NCBI GenBank assembly: GCA_009731375.1
Contig: BJOX01000021.1
Coordinates: 1,428,392 to 1,492,391, forward strand
DNA length: 64,000 nt
Direction: 5' to 3'
Source: Paulinella micropora
Lineage: Eukaryota > Cercozoa > Imbricatea > Euglyphida
The translations under genes were made by a program, and so were the position numbers. How positions within the stretch are numbered: the stretch's first letter is position 1; every line of letters starts with the position of its first letter. The notes under the pieces were generated by a model that ran no database searches, was not told where the DNA came from, and saw only the letters and a list, made by a program, of their open reading frames with translations. Shown piece by piece: positions 28,960-38,375 of this stretch.

Positions 28960-31404
28960 ATGCGGACAAGTCTCCACAGTCGAGGTCGGACCTCTTCGCG
29001 TAAACGCCCCTCCAGAAACCAAGGCAATAAAGAAACACAAGTACCGGGAAACGGATCAACAGCAAACGAGACACCACCGGATGTAGACCCACGCCCGTCC
29101 GCGCCGAATGATACAGTCGACAGAGTAGAAACGGAAAAGCGAAAAGCAGAGAATACGATTTCTTCGCTGCCCATAATACAATCCGGACACGGAGAGAAGA
29201 AGAAGAAGAGGCAAGATGGACGTGGTTGTTGGGAAAAAACGTGCCTCTATGTCACCATGGGATGCGTGTCCGTAATCATCATTATCGTGCTGGTCTTGGT
29301 GGGAGTTGAAGCCAAACTAATCGCCGACCTACGCCGCGCGACTGACGCGGCCTATACGTCCAGTGCCGCAAACTACCAGAACAGCAGCCTTGCTAGTGTT
29401 AACGCTAGTACTGGCACAGCTAGTGTCAATGCTAGTGCCAGTACTAGTGCTATTGCTAGTGCTAGTGCTAGTGCTAGTGCCAGTGCTAGTGCTAGTGCTA
29501 GTACTAGTACTAGTGCTAGTGCTAGTGCCAGTGCCAGTGCTAGTGCCAGTGCCAGTGCCAGTGCCAGTGTCAGTGCTAGCGCTAGTGCTAGTGCTAGTGC
29601 TAGTTCTGGCACTAGTGCTAGTGTTAGCAGCGGCGCTAGTATATATGACAGCGGTGGTGGCGACGGAGGGGCTGCAGGCCCCTCCGCGTCTCCCAGCCCT
29701 CTTCGTAGCTTGCTCAACTGCTCGGGCGCTCCCAATGGGGCCTTGCCCCATTGGGGAGCGCCCGAGCCACAGGGCCTGGGCTGGCTGTGGCAGTCAGACG
29801 GGGCCAATGCAAGCTGGTGGCTTGCGTTGGAACTACAAGCGCCAGCGGGGGGGGGCGGCGGCAGCGCCCCCTCGCCCGAATTCCAAGTTTACGGCGACCC
29901 CCCTGACTGCGTACGGATCCAACTTCCAACTGCGGGACCACGCCCCGCGAGCGATGGAGTGTGCACGGGCCAGGACCGGTGGCAGTTGAAAGTGGAACTT
30001 ACCCTAAGCTGCAATCCAGCATCAGCGTCGGCCTGGCTACGACAAGTCGAAGGAGAGTGCGTGCATTGGGAGATCCCCCTCGAACTCCCGCCAGAAGCAC
30101 CCGCGCTGGCGCTGGGCTTCTGGGCTGCTGCTGCTGCTGCTGCTGAGCTTACCTCTCAAGATCTGCTCTTTCTGGAGACACTCGAGCAGCCGCCCAGCCC
30201 GGCTGGTCGTGCAGCCCCCTGGCCCGGGCTGACAATAGATGCACAGGGCGGGTTTCCCCACACGTGCTTGTGGGCTTCGGCCCCCGGGCTGCTCCCCAAC
30301 GCCAGCACGCAGCTTGTACCCTCCCTCTGCTACCTCAGCGACCCCTGCCGGAGCGCCGGGCCCGTGTACGGCCTCAACGTCTCGCTCGCCTGGACTGGCA
30401 GGCGCAGCTCGCTTTTTTGCTTGGTGCCAGGTACCCTGCCCGACGCTGTGCTTAATTCCAGCTACGTGCTCCTTACGCTGGAAGCGGCGCTGTGGCTTCG
30501 AAACGGCACCTCACCTCTCACCACGCGTGGCAGGCTGCAACTGCCGCTCTTACACCAGGGGGGCGGCGGGGGCCTGCCCTTGCCGTCCGTTTCCACTTCC
30601 ACTTCCAGCTCCGGCTCTAGCTCCAGCTCCACCCCCGCCCCGACGGGCTCGGAATACGCTTCCACCCCCACACCAACCCCGCCAGAATTCGGGGGCAGCG
30701 GGTGGCCCCCGGCAGGGACCCTGCCCTCGAGCGTGGGGCCAACGCAGCAGGAGTGGGCGCCCCTCGGGGCCGGCCAGGGCACTTGGGATGAATGGCTGGC
30801 TTACGCGCTTGCGGCCTTCTTTCTAGTGTGTTGTTGTTATCAGTACTACCAAAAACATCACCACCAGCTGCTGGCCAAGGCGGCTCTGCCTGGGCTAGAC
30901 ACCCCCGCCATCAAGGGAGAAAGCCAACCGTTGCTGCTGCAACCGCACGCACGGGCTTCGCAAGACAAGCCGGGGCCTGTGTCGGCACGCCGCAGGCTTG
31001 TGGAACCTGCCGACCTAGATCACGAAGAAGAACTCCATGAGCCCGAAAGCAAATCCCCCCAAAACGACTATATAGAAAACGGCGTTTTGCCCCCCCACGA
31101 TATTGATCCAGAGGACATTCCCCAACACAACCCACTGCTACCCATACAACTAGAATATCAGGCCCCCCCCGGCATAGCGCTGGACGGCAAACATCGCTAC
31201 GACTCTCCGGGAGCTCTCACGCGACAGGGCGAAAGCTCCTCGTCGTCCTTAGTGGGGCCCTACATGAGCCCTCAGGAGGAGGGTTCGCAATATTTCCTGG
31301 ACCTGGGCCCGGACCCAGAGAGTCCGGGCGCGGCGACCGGAAGGGCGGCGCCCAGTCCTCTGCACTCTATGCTTGACGATCTAGAAAGCCTAGACACAGC
31401 ATAA
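28960..31404 (+). CDS. Two-span membrane glycoprotein with Ser/Ala repeat stalk
   Basis: 814 residues from the ATG at 28960. A basic, hydrophilic N-terminal tail (about 95 residues) is followed by a strong membrane span (about 29250-29320, GCVSVIIIIVLVLVGV). A stalk of Ala-Ser repeats comes next (29394-29640), encoded by GCTAGT/GCCAGT units. A Cys-containing, N-glycosylatable ectodomain with Ser/Thr/Pro-rich end follows, then a second span (about 30796-30850, ending in Cys residues) and a ~180-residue cytoplasmic tail. With both termini inside, the ectodomain forms a large loop. A near-perfect 20-base-pair hairpin sits inside the gene at 29721-29765. Likely a virion or infected-cell surface protein; no family recognised. 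Confidence 0.75.
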   Translation: MRTSLHSRGRTSSRKRPSRNQGNKETQVPGNGSTANETPPDVDPRPSAPNDTVDRVETEKRKAENTISSLPIIQSGHGEKKKKRQDGRGCWEKTCLYVTMGCVSVIIIIVLVLVGVEAKLIADLRRATDAAYTSSAANYQNSSLASVNASTGTASVNASASTSAIASASASASASASASASTSTSASASASASASASASASASVSASASASASASSGTSASVSSGASIYDSGGGDGGAAGPSASPSPLRSLLNCSGAPNGALPHWGAPEPQGLGWLWQSDGANASWWLALELQAPAGGGGGSAPSPEFQVYGDPPDCVRIQLPTAGPRPASDGVCTGQDRWQLKVELTLSCNPASASAWLRQVEGECVHWEIPLELPPEAPALALGFWAAAAAAAELTSQDLLFLETLEQPPSPAGRAAPWPGLTIDAQGGFPHTCLWASAPGLLPNASTQLVPSLCYLSDPCRSAGPVYGLNVSLAWTGRRSSLFCLVPGTLPDAVLNSSYVLLTLEAALWLRNGTSPLTTRGRLQLPLLHQGGGGGLPLPSVSTSTSSSGSSSSSTPAPTGSEYASTPTPTPPEFGGSGWPPAGTLPSSVGPTQQEWAPLGAGQGTWDEWLAYALAAFFLVCCCYQYYQKHHHQLLAKAALPGLDTPAIKGESQPLLLQPHARASQDKPGPVSARRRLVEPADLDHEEELHEPESKSPQNDYIENGVLPPHDIDPEDIPQHNPLLPIQLEYQAPPGIALDGKHRYDSPGALTRQGESSSSSLVGPYMSPQEEGSQYFLDLGPDPESPGAATGRAAPSPLHSMLDDLESLDTA
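29394..29640. repeat. GCTAGT/GCCAGT repeat encoding Ala-Ser stalk
   Basis: About 40 imperfect hexamer units giving alternating Ala-Ser. The variants are mostly synonymous third-position changes (T/C), which suggests selection on the peptide. Confidence 0.9.
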
Positions 31405-31698
31405 AGGGCGCGCTGGCGGGAAGGNNNNNNNNNNNNNNNNNNNNNNNNNNNNNNNNNNNNNNNNNNNNNNNNNNNNNNNNNNNNNNNNNNNNNNNNNNNN
31501 NNNNNNNNNNNNNNNNNNNNNNNNNNNNNNNNNNNNNNNNNNNNNNNNNNNNNNNNNNNNNNNNNNNNNNNNNNNNNNNNNNNNNNNNNNNNNNNNNNNN
31601 NNNNNNNNNNNNNNNNNGGGGGGGGGAGGTCAAAGTTTGCTGCCAGCTAAGCTTACAAAACTAATAAAAAGGAAAAGTGCAAGAGAGAAAACCTGCAA
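31405..31698. other. Spacer with 193-base gap
   Basis: N from 31425 to 31617, then a G-run and AT-rich leader containing CTAATAAAAAGG about 30 bases before the next ATG. Confidence 0.5.
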
Positions 31699-33648
31699 AT
31701 GGTTGCGACACTGGAGCTACATGCTGCCCCAGCGCAAGCCTGGCTGTCGGTACTGCTTGCGCTAAGCGTGCAGTTAGTTGGCGCTGCTTGTCCAGAAGGT
31801 CTATGCCCTCCGGGGACAAGCAGCATGTGTATGGACGCGGACAGCACGCTGGCGAGCTGCGCGCGCGACCTGTGTGGCTGTCTGGCAAGTGCGCCGGGGT
31901 CTTACTCGTATGCTGGCCACACTGCCGAAGAAGCACACGGTGCTTTTCTAGCGCTGGAGCTTGGTGATGGACAAGGTGCAGAGACTCGCGTGCAAGTGTC
32001 GGCAGGTTGCGATGTCCATCTGGTCTTCGTAGTGGGAACCAAGCTAACTAACCTCACGCAAGAAATGATCTTAGTGAAGAAAGAGTTGAATTTTACGCTG
32101 GACCTGCAGGCGCGGATAGGCATGTGCTCCGATAGCATCTTGGAGAATCCGGCAGAAAATGTTGCGGATGCCATCGACAACTATTACAGCTCTGACACGG
32201 TCAAGTACCAGTACATAAGCGAATACATGTTTGACGACGGCGGCGCTCCCCAGGACCTGGTACTGCGTCATCGCTGGGCCCGGCCCTGCACTAGTGGGGC
32301 TCCTGCTACGCCAGGGCGTGCATACTTGATGATCTGGTACCACACCTACGAGATCGTGTACACAAGCGCCCGGGACTGCCTGCGCATCGACGTCCCCGGC
32401 CCGTACGCATTGTATCCGCGGCCGCTACACCCAGGCGTGGGCGTCGGGGGCAGCGGAGATGGCTGCCCTTGCAGTGATTCGGCGGCTTGTGCGGCTCCTA
32501 TACAGAATTTCAGCACGCCGCTCTGGGGCAAGGGCTACGAGGTGTACACGGGCTGCAAACGTAACTGGAGCTCGAGTCTTTGGGAGGACAGCTCGAGCTG
32601 GAGCTCGAGCTCCAGCTCCAGCTCGAGCTCGAGCCTTTGGGAGGACAGCTCCAGCTCGAGCTCGAGCTCGAGCTGGAGCTGGGGCTCAATCTTGGGCGAA
32701 GAGCGGGTGGGGTGCCCGGCCGATCTGTGTCCGGCGGGCACAACAGAGGCGTTTTGTTTCACGCTTGGCACCCCGCTAGCAAACTGCAGCCTGTGGGATT
32801 GTGGCTGCCGTGCCCGTGCGGCGGGCACATTCACCTTTCAGGGCACCGAAGCCGATTCTTTTGGCGTTGTGGCGCTGCCGCTGCGAAGGGGGCAGGGTGC
32901 GGAAACACGCCTTACCATCTCGCGTGGCTGCGACGTGGGCATCCATCTATCGGTGCGGCAGCTCTCAGCGGGTTCGGAGAAGAACTCGAGCGAAGACACA
33001 GCAGCTCACGTCGGCCTGTGCAGCGACGGACTGACCATCGCCTCCGAATACGTGCTGGAAGCTTTGAACAATAGCTATTCGCCAGGCTATACGACAGGGA
33101 CTGCACAGGCTCCCTCCGGAACATACTTGTTCAAAGACAACGGCCCTGCGCACCAGGTGGTGCTGCGCCACAGGTGGTCTCGGCCCTGCACAGGGGGCGT
33201 CGAGGGTTCCTTGTTTGCGTACTTGGTGGTGAGCTACTACTCGTTCTTAGCCTATAACAGCACGGGAGGCTGCCTGCGCCTGGACATCAGCAATCCGTTT
33301 GAGTTGTACGCGCGGCCCTCCACAGGGGCAGGCGAGATCTGCAACTGCCAGGGAGCTCAGGCGTGCGCGGCGCCTACGCGGAATTACAGTGTGCCGGAGC
33401 GCGGGTTGGGGTACGAGCTGTACGAAGGCTGCGAGAACAAGTGGCAGGAGGCCCTTGGCAACGCCACCACGACGACGGCGCCAAGCCCCTCACCTGGCAC
33501 TGCCACCACGACGACGGCGCCAGGCAACGGCAGCACTTCCGCCGCGCCCTCGGGGGAGCCCCCAGCGCTCTCGTCAGCCCCGCTGAGAGCTGCCGGCACC
33601 TGCTGGACCTGGCTACTGGTTTTGGCCCTCTCGTCTTGGATGCCTTGA
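31699..33648 (+). CDS. Secreted/GPI-like Cys-rich glycoprotein with two tandem domains
   Basis: 649 residues. Signal peptide (about residues 1-30), then two copies of the same ~250-residue domain. Each starts with C-P-x-x-L-C-P-x-G-T and has a C-G-C cluster, G-Q-G-A-E-T-R, S-x-G-C-D-V, a later L-R-H-R-W-x-R-P-C and C-L-R-(I/L)-D-(I/V). They are joined by a Ser-rich linker made from GAGCTC-type repeats (about 32565-32690). After domain two comes a Thr/Pro/Ser stalk (DNA 33465-33560) and a short hydrophobic C-terminus (CWTWLLVLALSSW) like a GPI-attachment signal. The same domain occurs twice in the gene at 43.1-44.7 kb. Extracellular or virion-surface role inferred; family unknown. Confidence 0.8.
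   Translation: MVATLELHAAPAQAWLSVLLALSVQLVGAACPEGLCPPGTSSMCMDADSTLASCARDLCGCLASAPGSYSYAGHTAEEAHGAFLALELGDGQGAETRVQVSAGCDVHLVFVVGTKLTNLTQEMILVKKELNFTLDLQARIGMCSDSILENPAENVADAIDNYYSSDTVKYQYISEYMFDDGGAPQDLVLRHRWARPCTSGAPATPGRAYLMIWYHTYEIVYTSARDCLRIDVPGPYALYPRPLHPGVGVGGSGDGCPCSDSAACAAPIQNFSTPLWGKGYEVYTGCKRNWSSSLWEDSSSWSSSSSSSSSSSLWEDSSSSSSSSSWSWGSILGEERVGCPADLCPAGTTEAFCFTLGTPLANCSLWDCGCRARAAGTFTFQGTEADSFGVVALPLRRGQGAETRLTISRGCDVGIHLSVRQLSAGSEKNSSEDTAAHVGLCSDGLTIASEYVLEALNNSYSPGYTTGTAQAPSGTYLFKDNGPAHQVVLRHRWSRPCTGGVEGSLFAYLVVSYYSFLAYNSTGGCLRLDISNPFELYARPSTGAGEICNCQGAQACAAPTRNYSVPERGLGYELYEGCENKWQEALGNATTTTAPSPSPGTATTTTAPGNGSTSAAPSGEPPALSSAPLRAAGTCWTWLLVLALSSWMP
32565..32690. repeat. GAGCTC/CAGCTC repeat encoding Ser linker
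   Basis: A Ser-coding block built from AGCTCG/AGCTCC words, so the array is itself rich in palindromes. It contains two near-identical copies of TTTGGGAGGACAGCTC (about 32579 and 32636). Confidence 0.85.
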
Positions 33649-33690
33649 AAAAAAAGAAAAAAAAACGGACAGTGACAAGTACTCTGTGTT

Positions 33691-33731
33691 TTAATTAATA
33701 AATCACCAAGAAAAATACTTAAATTAATTAA
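33691..33731. terminator. Paired TTAATTAA between convergent genes
   Basis: TTAATTAA at 33691-33698 (after the plus-strand gene) and 33724-33731 (overlapping the minus-strand stop). Candidate bidirectional 3'-end signal. Confidence 0.4.
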
Positions 33732-36700
33732 TTACAATTGAAGCCCCCAACCGTGTTAGTGCAGCTCCGGCCCAAGAGGCAGTTGTGCGTGCCAAGCTGG
33801 CACTCGTCCACATCGTCGCAGGTGTTTTCCTGTTCTAACAAGATGGCGCTGAACCGGCCTCCTGCTTGGCCTGTGCAGTGCGCCTGCCCCACGGGCAGGC
33901 GCTGGTACGCAGCGGGCAGGATAAACCGCAGCTTGGACCAATACAGGCCGCCCAGCACCAGCGCGTCTGGCTGTACGAAACGAACCGCAACGGTTTGCCC
34001 TTCGATGCTGCTCCGAGGGTTGCCCCAGGGGCCTGCAGAGGCATACACCGTGGTCCAGCTCAGGCCGCCATCGTTGGAGCCCACCACGCGCAGTGCTGCC
34101 AGCCAGTACAACGGCCCGTCCTCCGCTGGCTGATAGGGAAAGAGCTCCAGGGCTTTCAGCCCCGCGTGCCTGGAGCTGGCGGTGGAGGTGAGTTCCAGGT
34201 ACTCGCCGCGCACGCCGGCCGGCTGGCCGTCGACGTTCATTGTCAGGGTGGCGTTGGTAGTTGCGTCCCCGACGCAGGCAAGCGCGCTGGCGCCAGCCGA
34301 ACCGTTGCCATACTTGCTCGGTGCGCTGATCCACCCCCCGGCCTCAGTATCGACGACGGTGCTGTTGTTGCTGGACGCGCTCGTTAGCCAGCCCCCCGTT
34401 GCCGGCCCCGCCAACCCCGAGGTTGGCGGGGCGAGCTGCAGCTGATACATAGCCTGCTTCCAAGTGTATCCAGCCGCACAAGCGCAAGTAAAACTGCCAA
34501 CGGTGTTGGTACATTGCTGGTTGGCCGCGCAGTCGTGCGTGCCCAGCTGGCACTCGTCCACGTCCTCGCAGCCCGCCAGCAGGGCTGCCTGGGCGTAGCC
34601 CGGCAGACATTCGCAGGTAAAGCTCCCTACGGTGTTGGTACAGCGCTGGTCCCCGCTGCAGAAAGGCCCGACAACAGCACAGCCGCCGTCCATGTCCTGG
34701 CAGACACGCCGTAGTTCCAACAACAGTGGGTTCAGGCGATCGAGCGCCACCTGCCCCGTGCAGCCCAGTGCCACCGGCACTACAAAACGGAACCTGTTCC
34801 AGTACCGACCGCCCAGCGGCCTGCCCTCGCGCCCGCTGCTGATCCCCCAGGCCTTGGCAGGGTCTAGGGGGGTGCCCGCGTACACGGTGGTCCAGCTAGC
34901 ACCGCCGTCGTTCGAGCCCAGTATGTGCAGCCTAGCCGCCGAGCTGGCGCCGGCTCCGCTGTTGGGGTACACCTCGACTTGGGCCAGCCCAGCGCTATCT
35001 AACCGAGAACCGGCACTGAGCTCTAGGTATTCACCGGAGAGACGGCCGCCGCCGTCTATGTTGCTTGTCCACGCGGCCGCCGAGGTCGCGTTGGACGCGC
35101 AGGCCTGCGCGGCCAGCGCGCCCTGCCCCCCCGCCGCAGCGGGCGGGGTGTCGTAGGTGCCCAGCGCACTGGTCCACGGCCCAGCCCCGTCCGCGTCGGG
35201 GAGCGGCGCCAGCTCCACGGGCCCGGGCGCGCTGCTAGAGGAAGAGGCGCGCAGCCGCCAACCCCTGAGCACGAACTGTTGTAGCACAAACGTAGGCGGC
35301 CCCGCGTCGCTAGCACACTCGTCCACGTCCTGACATTCCGCTCCCACCGCGGCGTATCCCAACGGGCAATCACAGCGGAAGCCGCCGGCCGTGTTCACAC
35401 AGTGCCTGTCGCCGCCGCAATCGTGCGACGCAGCGGCGCACTCATCCACGTCCCAACAGGCATCCGGCCTGGGCTCTAACAAACGGGGGTTCAAGCGCCC
35501 CAGCGCCACGTGCTCCGTACAAGGCGGCTCGCTGCTCTGGTACGCCGCCGTGAAAATAAAACGCAGCTTGGACCAAAACTGCCCGCCCAGCACTGCGCTG
35601 GGCGCGCTGCGCGGCCCGGCGCTGATGCTCAGGCCGCCCAGCGCAATCGTGTCGTTCTGGCTCAACACGGAGCTCCAGCTCTGCCCTCCGTCGTTCGAGC
35701 CCACCACATGCAGCGCTGCTACCGAATAGAGCGGAGCCCCCGCGAAAGCACTGAACGGCCAGAGCTCGATCCCCACCAGACCCACCCGCCGAGTCTCGTC
35801 GCTGCTGCTTAGCTCCAGGTACTCGCCGCGCACACCCTCTGGCGCACCCTCCACGCCGGATGTCAGCGCCGCTGCTGGTGTCGTGTGCCCCGCACAGTCA
35901 TAGGTGCCCCACGCGCTAGCCCACGCCGTGGCGCTGTTGGCGTCCAGGGCCTGCGGCGGGGAGGTGCCCCTCCAGCTGCTGGAAGCGCTCAGCGTCCAAC
36001 CGGCGAAGCCCCCGGCTTCGGCTCCGGCCCCTGCTTCCGCCGGGGCCGCCTCCGGGTCTGCCGCAGGCAGACCCAGCATGTACGGCAACGCTACGCTCCG
36101 CCGGGCGTAGCCAGCGGGGCAGTCGGGGCTCCACGGCGCCGAGCCACTCGAGCTCGAACTGTCAGAACCGGACCACCACGACGACGACCAGTCGTAATAG
36201 GAAGACGACGACGACGACGACGACCAGTCGTAATAGGAAGACGACGACGACAACCAAGAAGAAGAAGAAGAATCATCATCGGGGGGCCACAGAGACGGCG
36301 TCGCCGTCTCGCTCGCCGTCACGCTTGCCGTCTCAGTCGCCGCCCGCGCACTAGTGCTACTACTAGTACTGGTAGAAGGAAGAGGGGAGCTACTGGAAGA
36401 AGGAAGCGGAGAATTGCTGCTGGTGTTCTGCGGCCGGGTGTTCTCGAAAAGCCCCGCCGCAGATGCGTTCGCCGGTACTCCCCAGAAGGTGATTTGGCTC
36501 TGATCCGCAAAACCACGGGCACCGTAAAACATAAAATCCAAGTTTTGCAGATTCGGGGCCCGCCAACTACTAAGGTTGGCATTGAATCTCTCTGCACCCG
36601 CAAACATGTAGCTCGCGTCCCGTAGACTACGCACGTCCCACTCTAGCCTGCTGACTTGAAGCTCGGCCGCCCCGCGGAAGGCACCGCTCGCGTTCTGCAA

Positions 36701-37498
36701 GGACGAAGTGTTCAGATCGCCCAAACCCGGAATCACAGACGAAACGCTGCCCGCAAAAGCCAGCGCCAGGCTTGTCACTCGCGACGTATCCCAGCCACGC
36801 ACATCCGGCGCCACACCCGGGGACCACGCAGCCAAACCTGTCAGGTCCTCGGCGTCACGCACCCTCAGACCTGCCAAGCTGGTGCGCAGCTCAGAACCAC
36901 CAAGCTCCGCAAAAGAATAGCTCCAGTTACGCACCAGCTCGGCGCCCTGGAGCTCACCAAGGGGCGGCAACTGCAGCAATTCGCGCGCCCTGTAGAAATG
37001 ATGCCCGCCCTCTCGCGCAGGCTCGACCCCGCCCCACTGCAGAATCCGGCGCAAAGACGTCGAGTTCCCGTTGCGCTCCCGCCACTCTGGTGTCAGGGCC
37101 CAACCAAGCACAGGACCTCTCGCCTGGACCTCAAACGTTCCCGCTCGCGCGTACACGTGTCGGCAACGACCGTTCTCCCCGGGGCACACACTACTCGTTC
37201 CGTCCCCCCAATCGACCTCGTACTCCTCCGTCACACGCAGCTGCTGCTGCTGCTGTTGCTCCAGCAACATTCGCCCCCGCCTCCTCCTCCCCCCCGTGCT
37301 CGCAGGGGTCGGGGTCGGAGCGGTAGGCATTTCCCAAGTACCGCCGCCGCCGATAATAGCTTCCACGCTCAAAATCAGCGGCTCCCTTCGCTCCCCAGCT
37401 GCCCTTTTCCAGCCGCACCAAAAGGGCCCCGCTGGGGAGCGGAGTCCCCAGCTCAACTTTTGCTGGCCTAGTAGTAGCAGGCTTAGTTTCGTCCACAT
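33728..37498 (-). CDS. Large BspA-like / EGF / discoidin-like surface protein
   Basis: 1,256 residues from the ATG at 37498; the hydrophobic start (KLSLLLL) may be a signal peptide. A PKD-like DWGDGT motif lies near 37205, then BspA/DUF285-type repeats with F-N-x-x-L-S-S-W and M-F-x-G-A (about 36900-36470), as common in protist surface proteins. Ser/Thr/Asp-rich linkers follow (about 36440-36140). Three modules ending S-N-D-G-G-x-S-W (discoidin-like) alternate with calcium-binding EGF-type modules (D-V-D-E-C, C-x-N-T-V/A-G-x-F-x-C). The last EGF module stops after its fifth Cys, exactly at the TTAATTAA signal, so the C-terminus looks truncated. A hairpin-rich segment (about 37380-37445) lies in the 5' coding part. 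No membrane anchor is visible. Adhesion to host or particle is inferred. Confidence 0.8.
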   Translation of the reverse strand: MWTKLSLLLLGQQKLSWGLRSPAGPFWCGWKRAAGERREPLILSVEAIIGGGGTWEMPTAPTPTPASTGGRRRRGRMLLEQQQQQQLRVTEEYEVDWGDGTSSVCPGENGRCRHVYARAGTFEVQARGPVLGWALTPEWRERNGNSTSLRRILQWGGVEPAREGGHHFYRARELLQLPPLGELQGAELVRNWSYSFAELGGSELRTSLAGLRVRDAEDLTGLAAWSPGVAPDVRGWDTSRVTSLALAFAGSVSSVIPGLGDLNTSSLQNASGAFRGAAELQVSRLEWDVRSLRDASYMFAGAERFNANLSSWRAPNLQNLDFMFYGARGFADQSQITFWGVPANASAAGLFENTRPQNTSSNSPLPSSSSSPLPSTSTSSSTSARAATETASVTASETATPSLWPPDDDSSSSSWLSSSSSYYDWSSSSSSSSYYDWSSSWWSGSDSSSSSGSAPWSPDCPAGYARRSVALPYMLGLPAADPEAAPAEAGAGAEAGGFAGWTLSASSSWRGTSPPQALDANSATAWASAWGTYDCAGHTTPAAALTSGVEGAPEGVRGEYLELSSSDETRRVGLVGIELWPFSAFAGAPLYSVAALHVVGSNDGGQSWSSVLSQNDTIALGGLSISAGPRSAPSAVLGGQFWSKLRFIFTAAYQSSEPPCTEHVALGRLNPRLLEPRPDACWDVDECAAASHDCGGDRHCVNTAGGFRCDCPLGYAAVGAECQDVDECASDAGPPTFVLQQFVLRGWRLRASSSSSAPGPVELAPLPDADGAGPWTSALGTYDTPPAAAGGQGALAAQACASNATSAAAWTSNIDGGGRLSGEYLELSAGSRLDSAGLAQVEVYPNSGAGASSAARLHILGSNDGGASWTTVYAGTPLDPAKAWGISSGREGRPLGGRYWNRFRFVVPVALGCTGQVALDRLNPLLLELRRVCQDMDGGCAVVGPFCSGDQRCTNTVGSFTCECLPGYAQAALLAGCEDVDECQLGTHDCAANQQCTNTVGSFTCACAAGYTWKQAMYQLQLAPPTSGLAGPATGGWLTSASSNNSTVVDTEAGGWISAPSKYGNGSAGASALACVGDATTNATLTMNVDGQPAGVRGEYLELTSTASSRHAGLKALELFPYQPAEDGPLYWLAALRVVGSNDGGLSWTTVYASAGPWGNPRSSIEGQTVAVRFVQPDALVLGGLYWSKLRFILPAAYQRLPVGQAHCTGQAGGRFSAILLEQENTCDDVDECQLGTHNCLLGRSCTNTVGGFNCN

Positions 37499-37755
37499 TT
37501 TTGGCTACACCCCCTTCTTTAAAGACAAGGGGGGCGGGGCAGAGGGCGCCCCGCCCTCTGCCCCCCCAAGGGGCAGAAAGCAGAGGGGNNNNNNNNNNNN
37601 NNNNNNNNNNNNNNNNNNNNNNNNNNNNNNNNNNNNNNNNNNNNNNNNNNNNNNNNNNNNNNNNNNNNNNNNNNNNNNNNNNNNNNNNNNNNNNNNNNNN
37701 NNNNNNNNNNNNNNNNGCGGGGGTTTCAGATATCAGAGGCGAGGGCTTCTGCCGA
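37499..37755. other. Divergent spacer with GC hairpin and 128-base gap
   Basis: GGGGCGGGGCAGAGGGCG followed by its near complement (about 37529-37570), then N from 37589 to 37716. No gene seen. Confidence 0.55.
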
Positions 37756-38259
37756 ATGGAGGCGCCCCCCGCACACGACTACTGGCTCGGGTTAGAGCTT
37801 GAGCTTCCAGCGTTACCCAAACTAAGGCCACTAGCATCCGCTTTCACGGAGGATCTCCTCCTTGGCAGCCTCCAGCCTCCCACAAGCCTTGGGGGCATAC
37901 GACCGAAAAAACATGTCTGCAGAGAATGCGGCTATGCCTTTGCGCAATCCGGCGAACTTACCGTCCACCGACGACGCAAGCACACAGGCGAAAAGCCTTT
38001 TTGCTGTTCGCATTGCCCCAAAGGCTTTCCCGTCGCCAGTCAGCTCAAGCTACACCTGCGAAAACACACGGGACAGAGGCCTTTTACTTGCCAGCACTGT
38101 CCACGCGCCTTTCCTGCTCTAAGCCAGCTGCGGATTCACATCAGGCGCATACATTTGGCAGAGAAGTCTTTTGTCTGTGATTCCTGTGGACAAGCTTTCT
38201 TCAACAAAAGCCTCCTTGCGTCGCACACGCGGCGGAAGCACATCTCTCCCCTCCCTTAG
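37756..38259 (+). CDS. C2H2 zinc-finger protein, four fingers
   Basis: 167 residues from the ATG at 37756; the frame is open upstream to the gap, so a longer N-terminus is possible. Four consecutive C-x2-C-x12-H-x3-4-H fingers start near 37915, 38002, 38086 and 38173. Two linkers are of the classical H-T-G-E-K-P / H-T-G-Q-R-P type and the third is altered (HLAEKSF). Such arrays normally bind DNA in a sequence-specific way, so a transcription-factor role is likely. The short N-terminal region is acidic/Leu-rich and could be an activation segment. The classical linkers suggest capture from a eukaryotic host. A strong hairpin follows the stop. Confidence 0.88.
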   Translation: MEAPPAHDYWLGLELELPALPKLRPLASAFTEDLLLGSLQPPTSLGGIRPKKHVCRECGYAFAQSGELTVHRRRKHTGEKPFCCSHCPKGFPVASQLKLHLRKHTGQRPFTCQHCPRAFPALSQLRIHIRRIHLAEKSFVCDSCGQAFFNKSLLASHTRRKHISPLP

Positions 38260-38274
38260 CGAGGAAAAGAAAAG

Positions 38275-38320
38275 AAAAGGAGAAAGGGGGGGGGGCACCC
38301 CCCCTTTTTTCTCCTTTCTC
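38275..38320 (+). terminator. Strong hairpin after zinc-finger gene
   Basis: The AAAAGGAGAAAGGGGGGG arm pairs with CCCCCCCTTTTTTCTCCTTT, with a CA loop, 15 bases after the stop at 38259. Possible transcript-end hairpin. Confidence 0.5.
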
Positions 38321-38375
38321 TTATCCACTCACTCACTCACGCACTCATGACCATTATCACTTTTCTTTTGCGACG

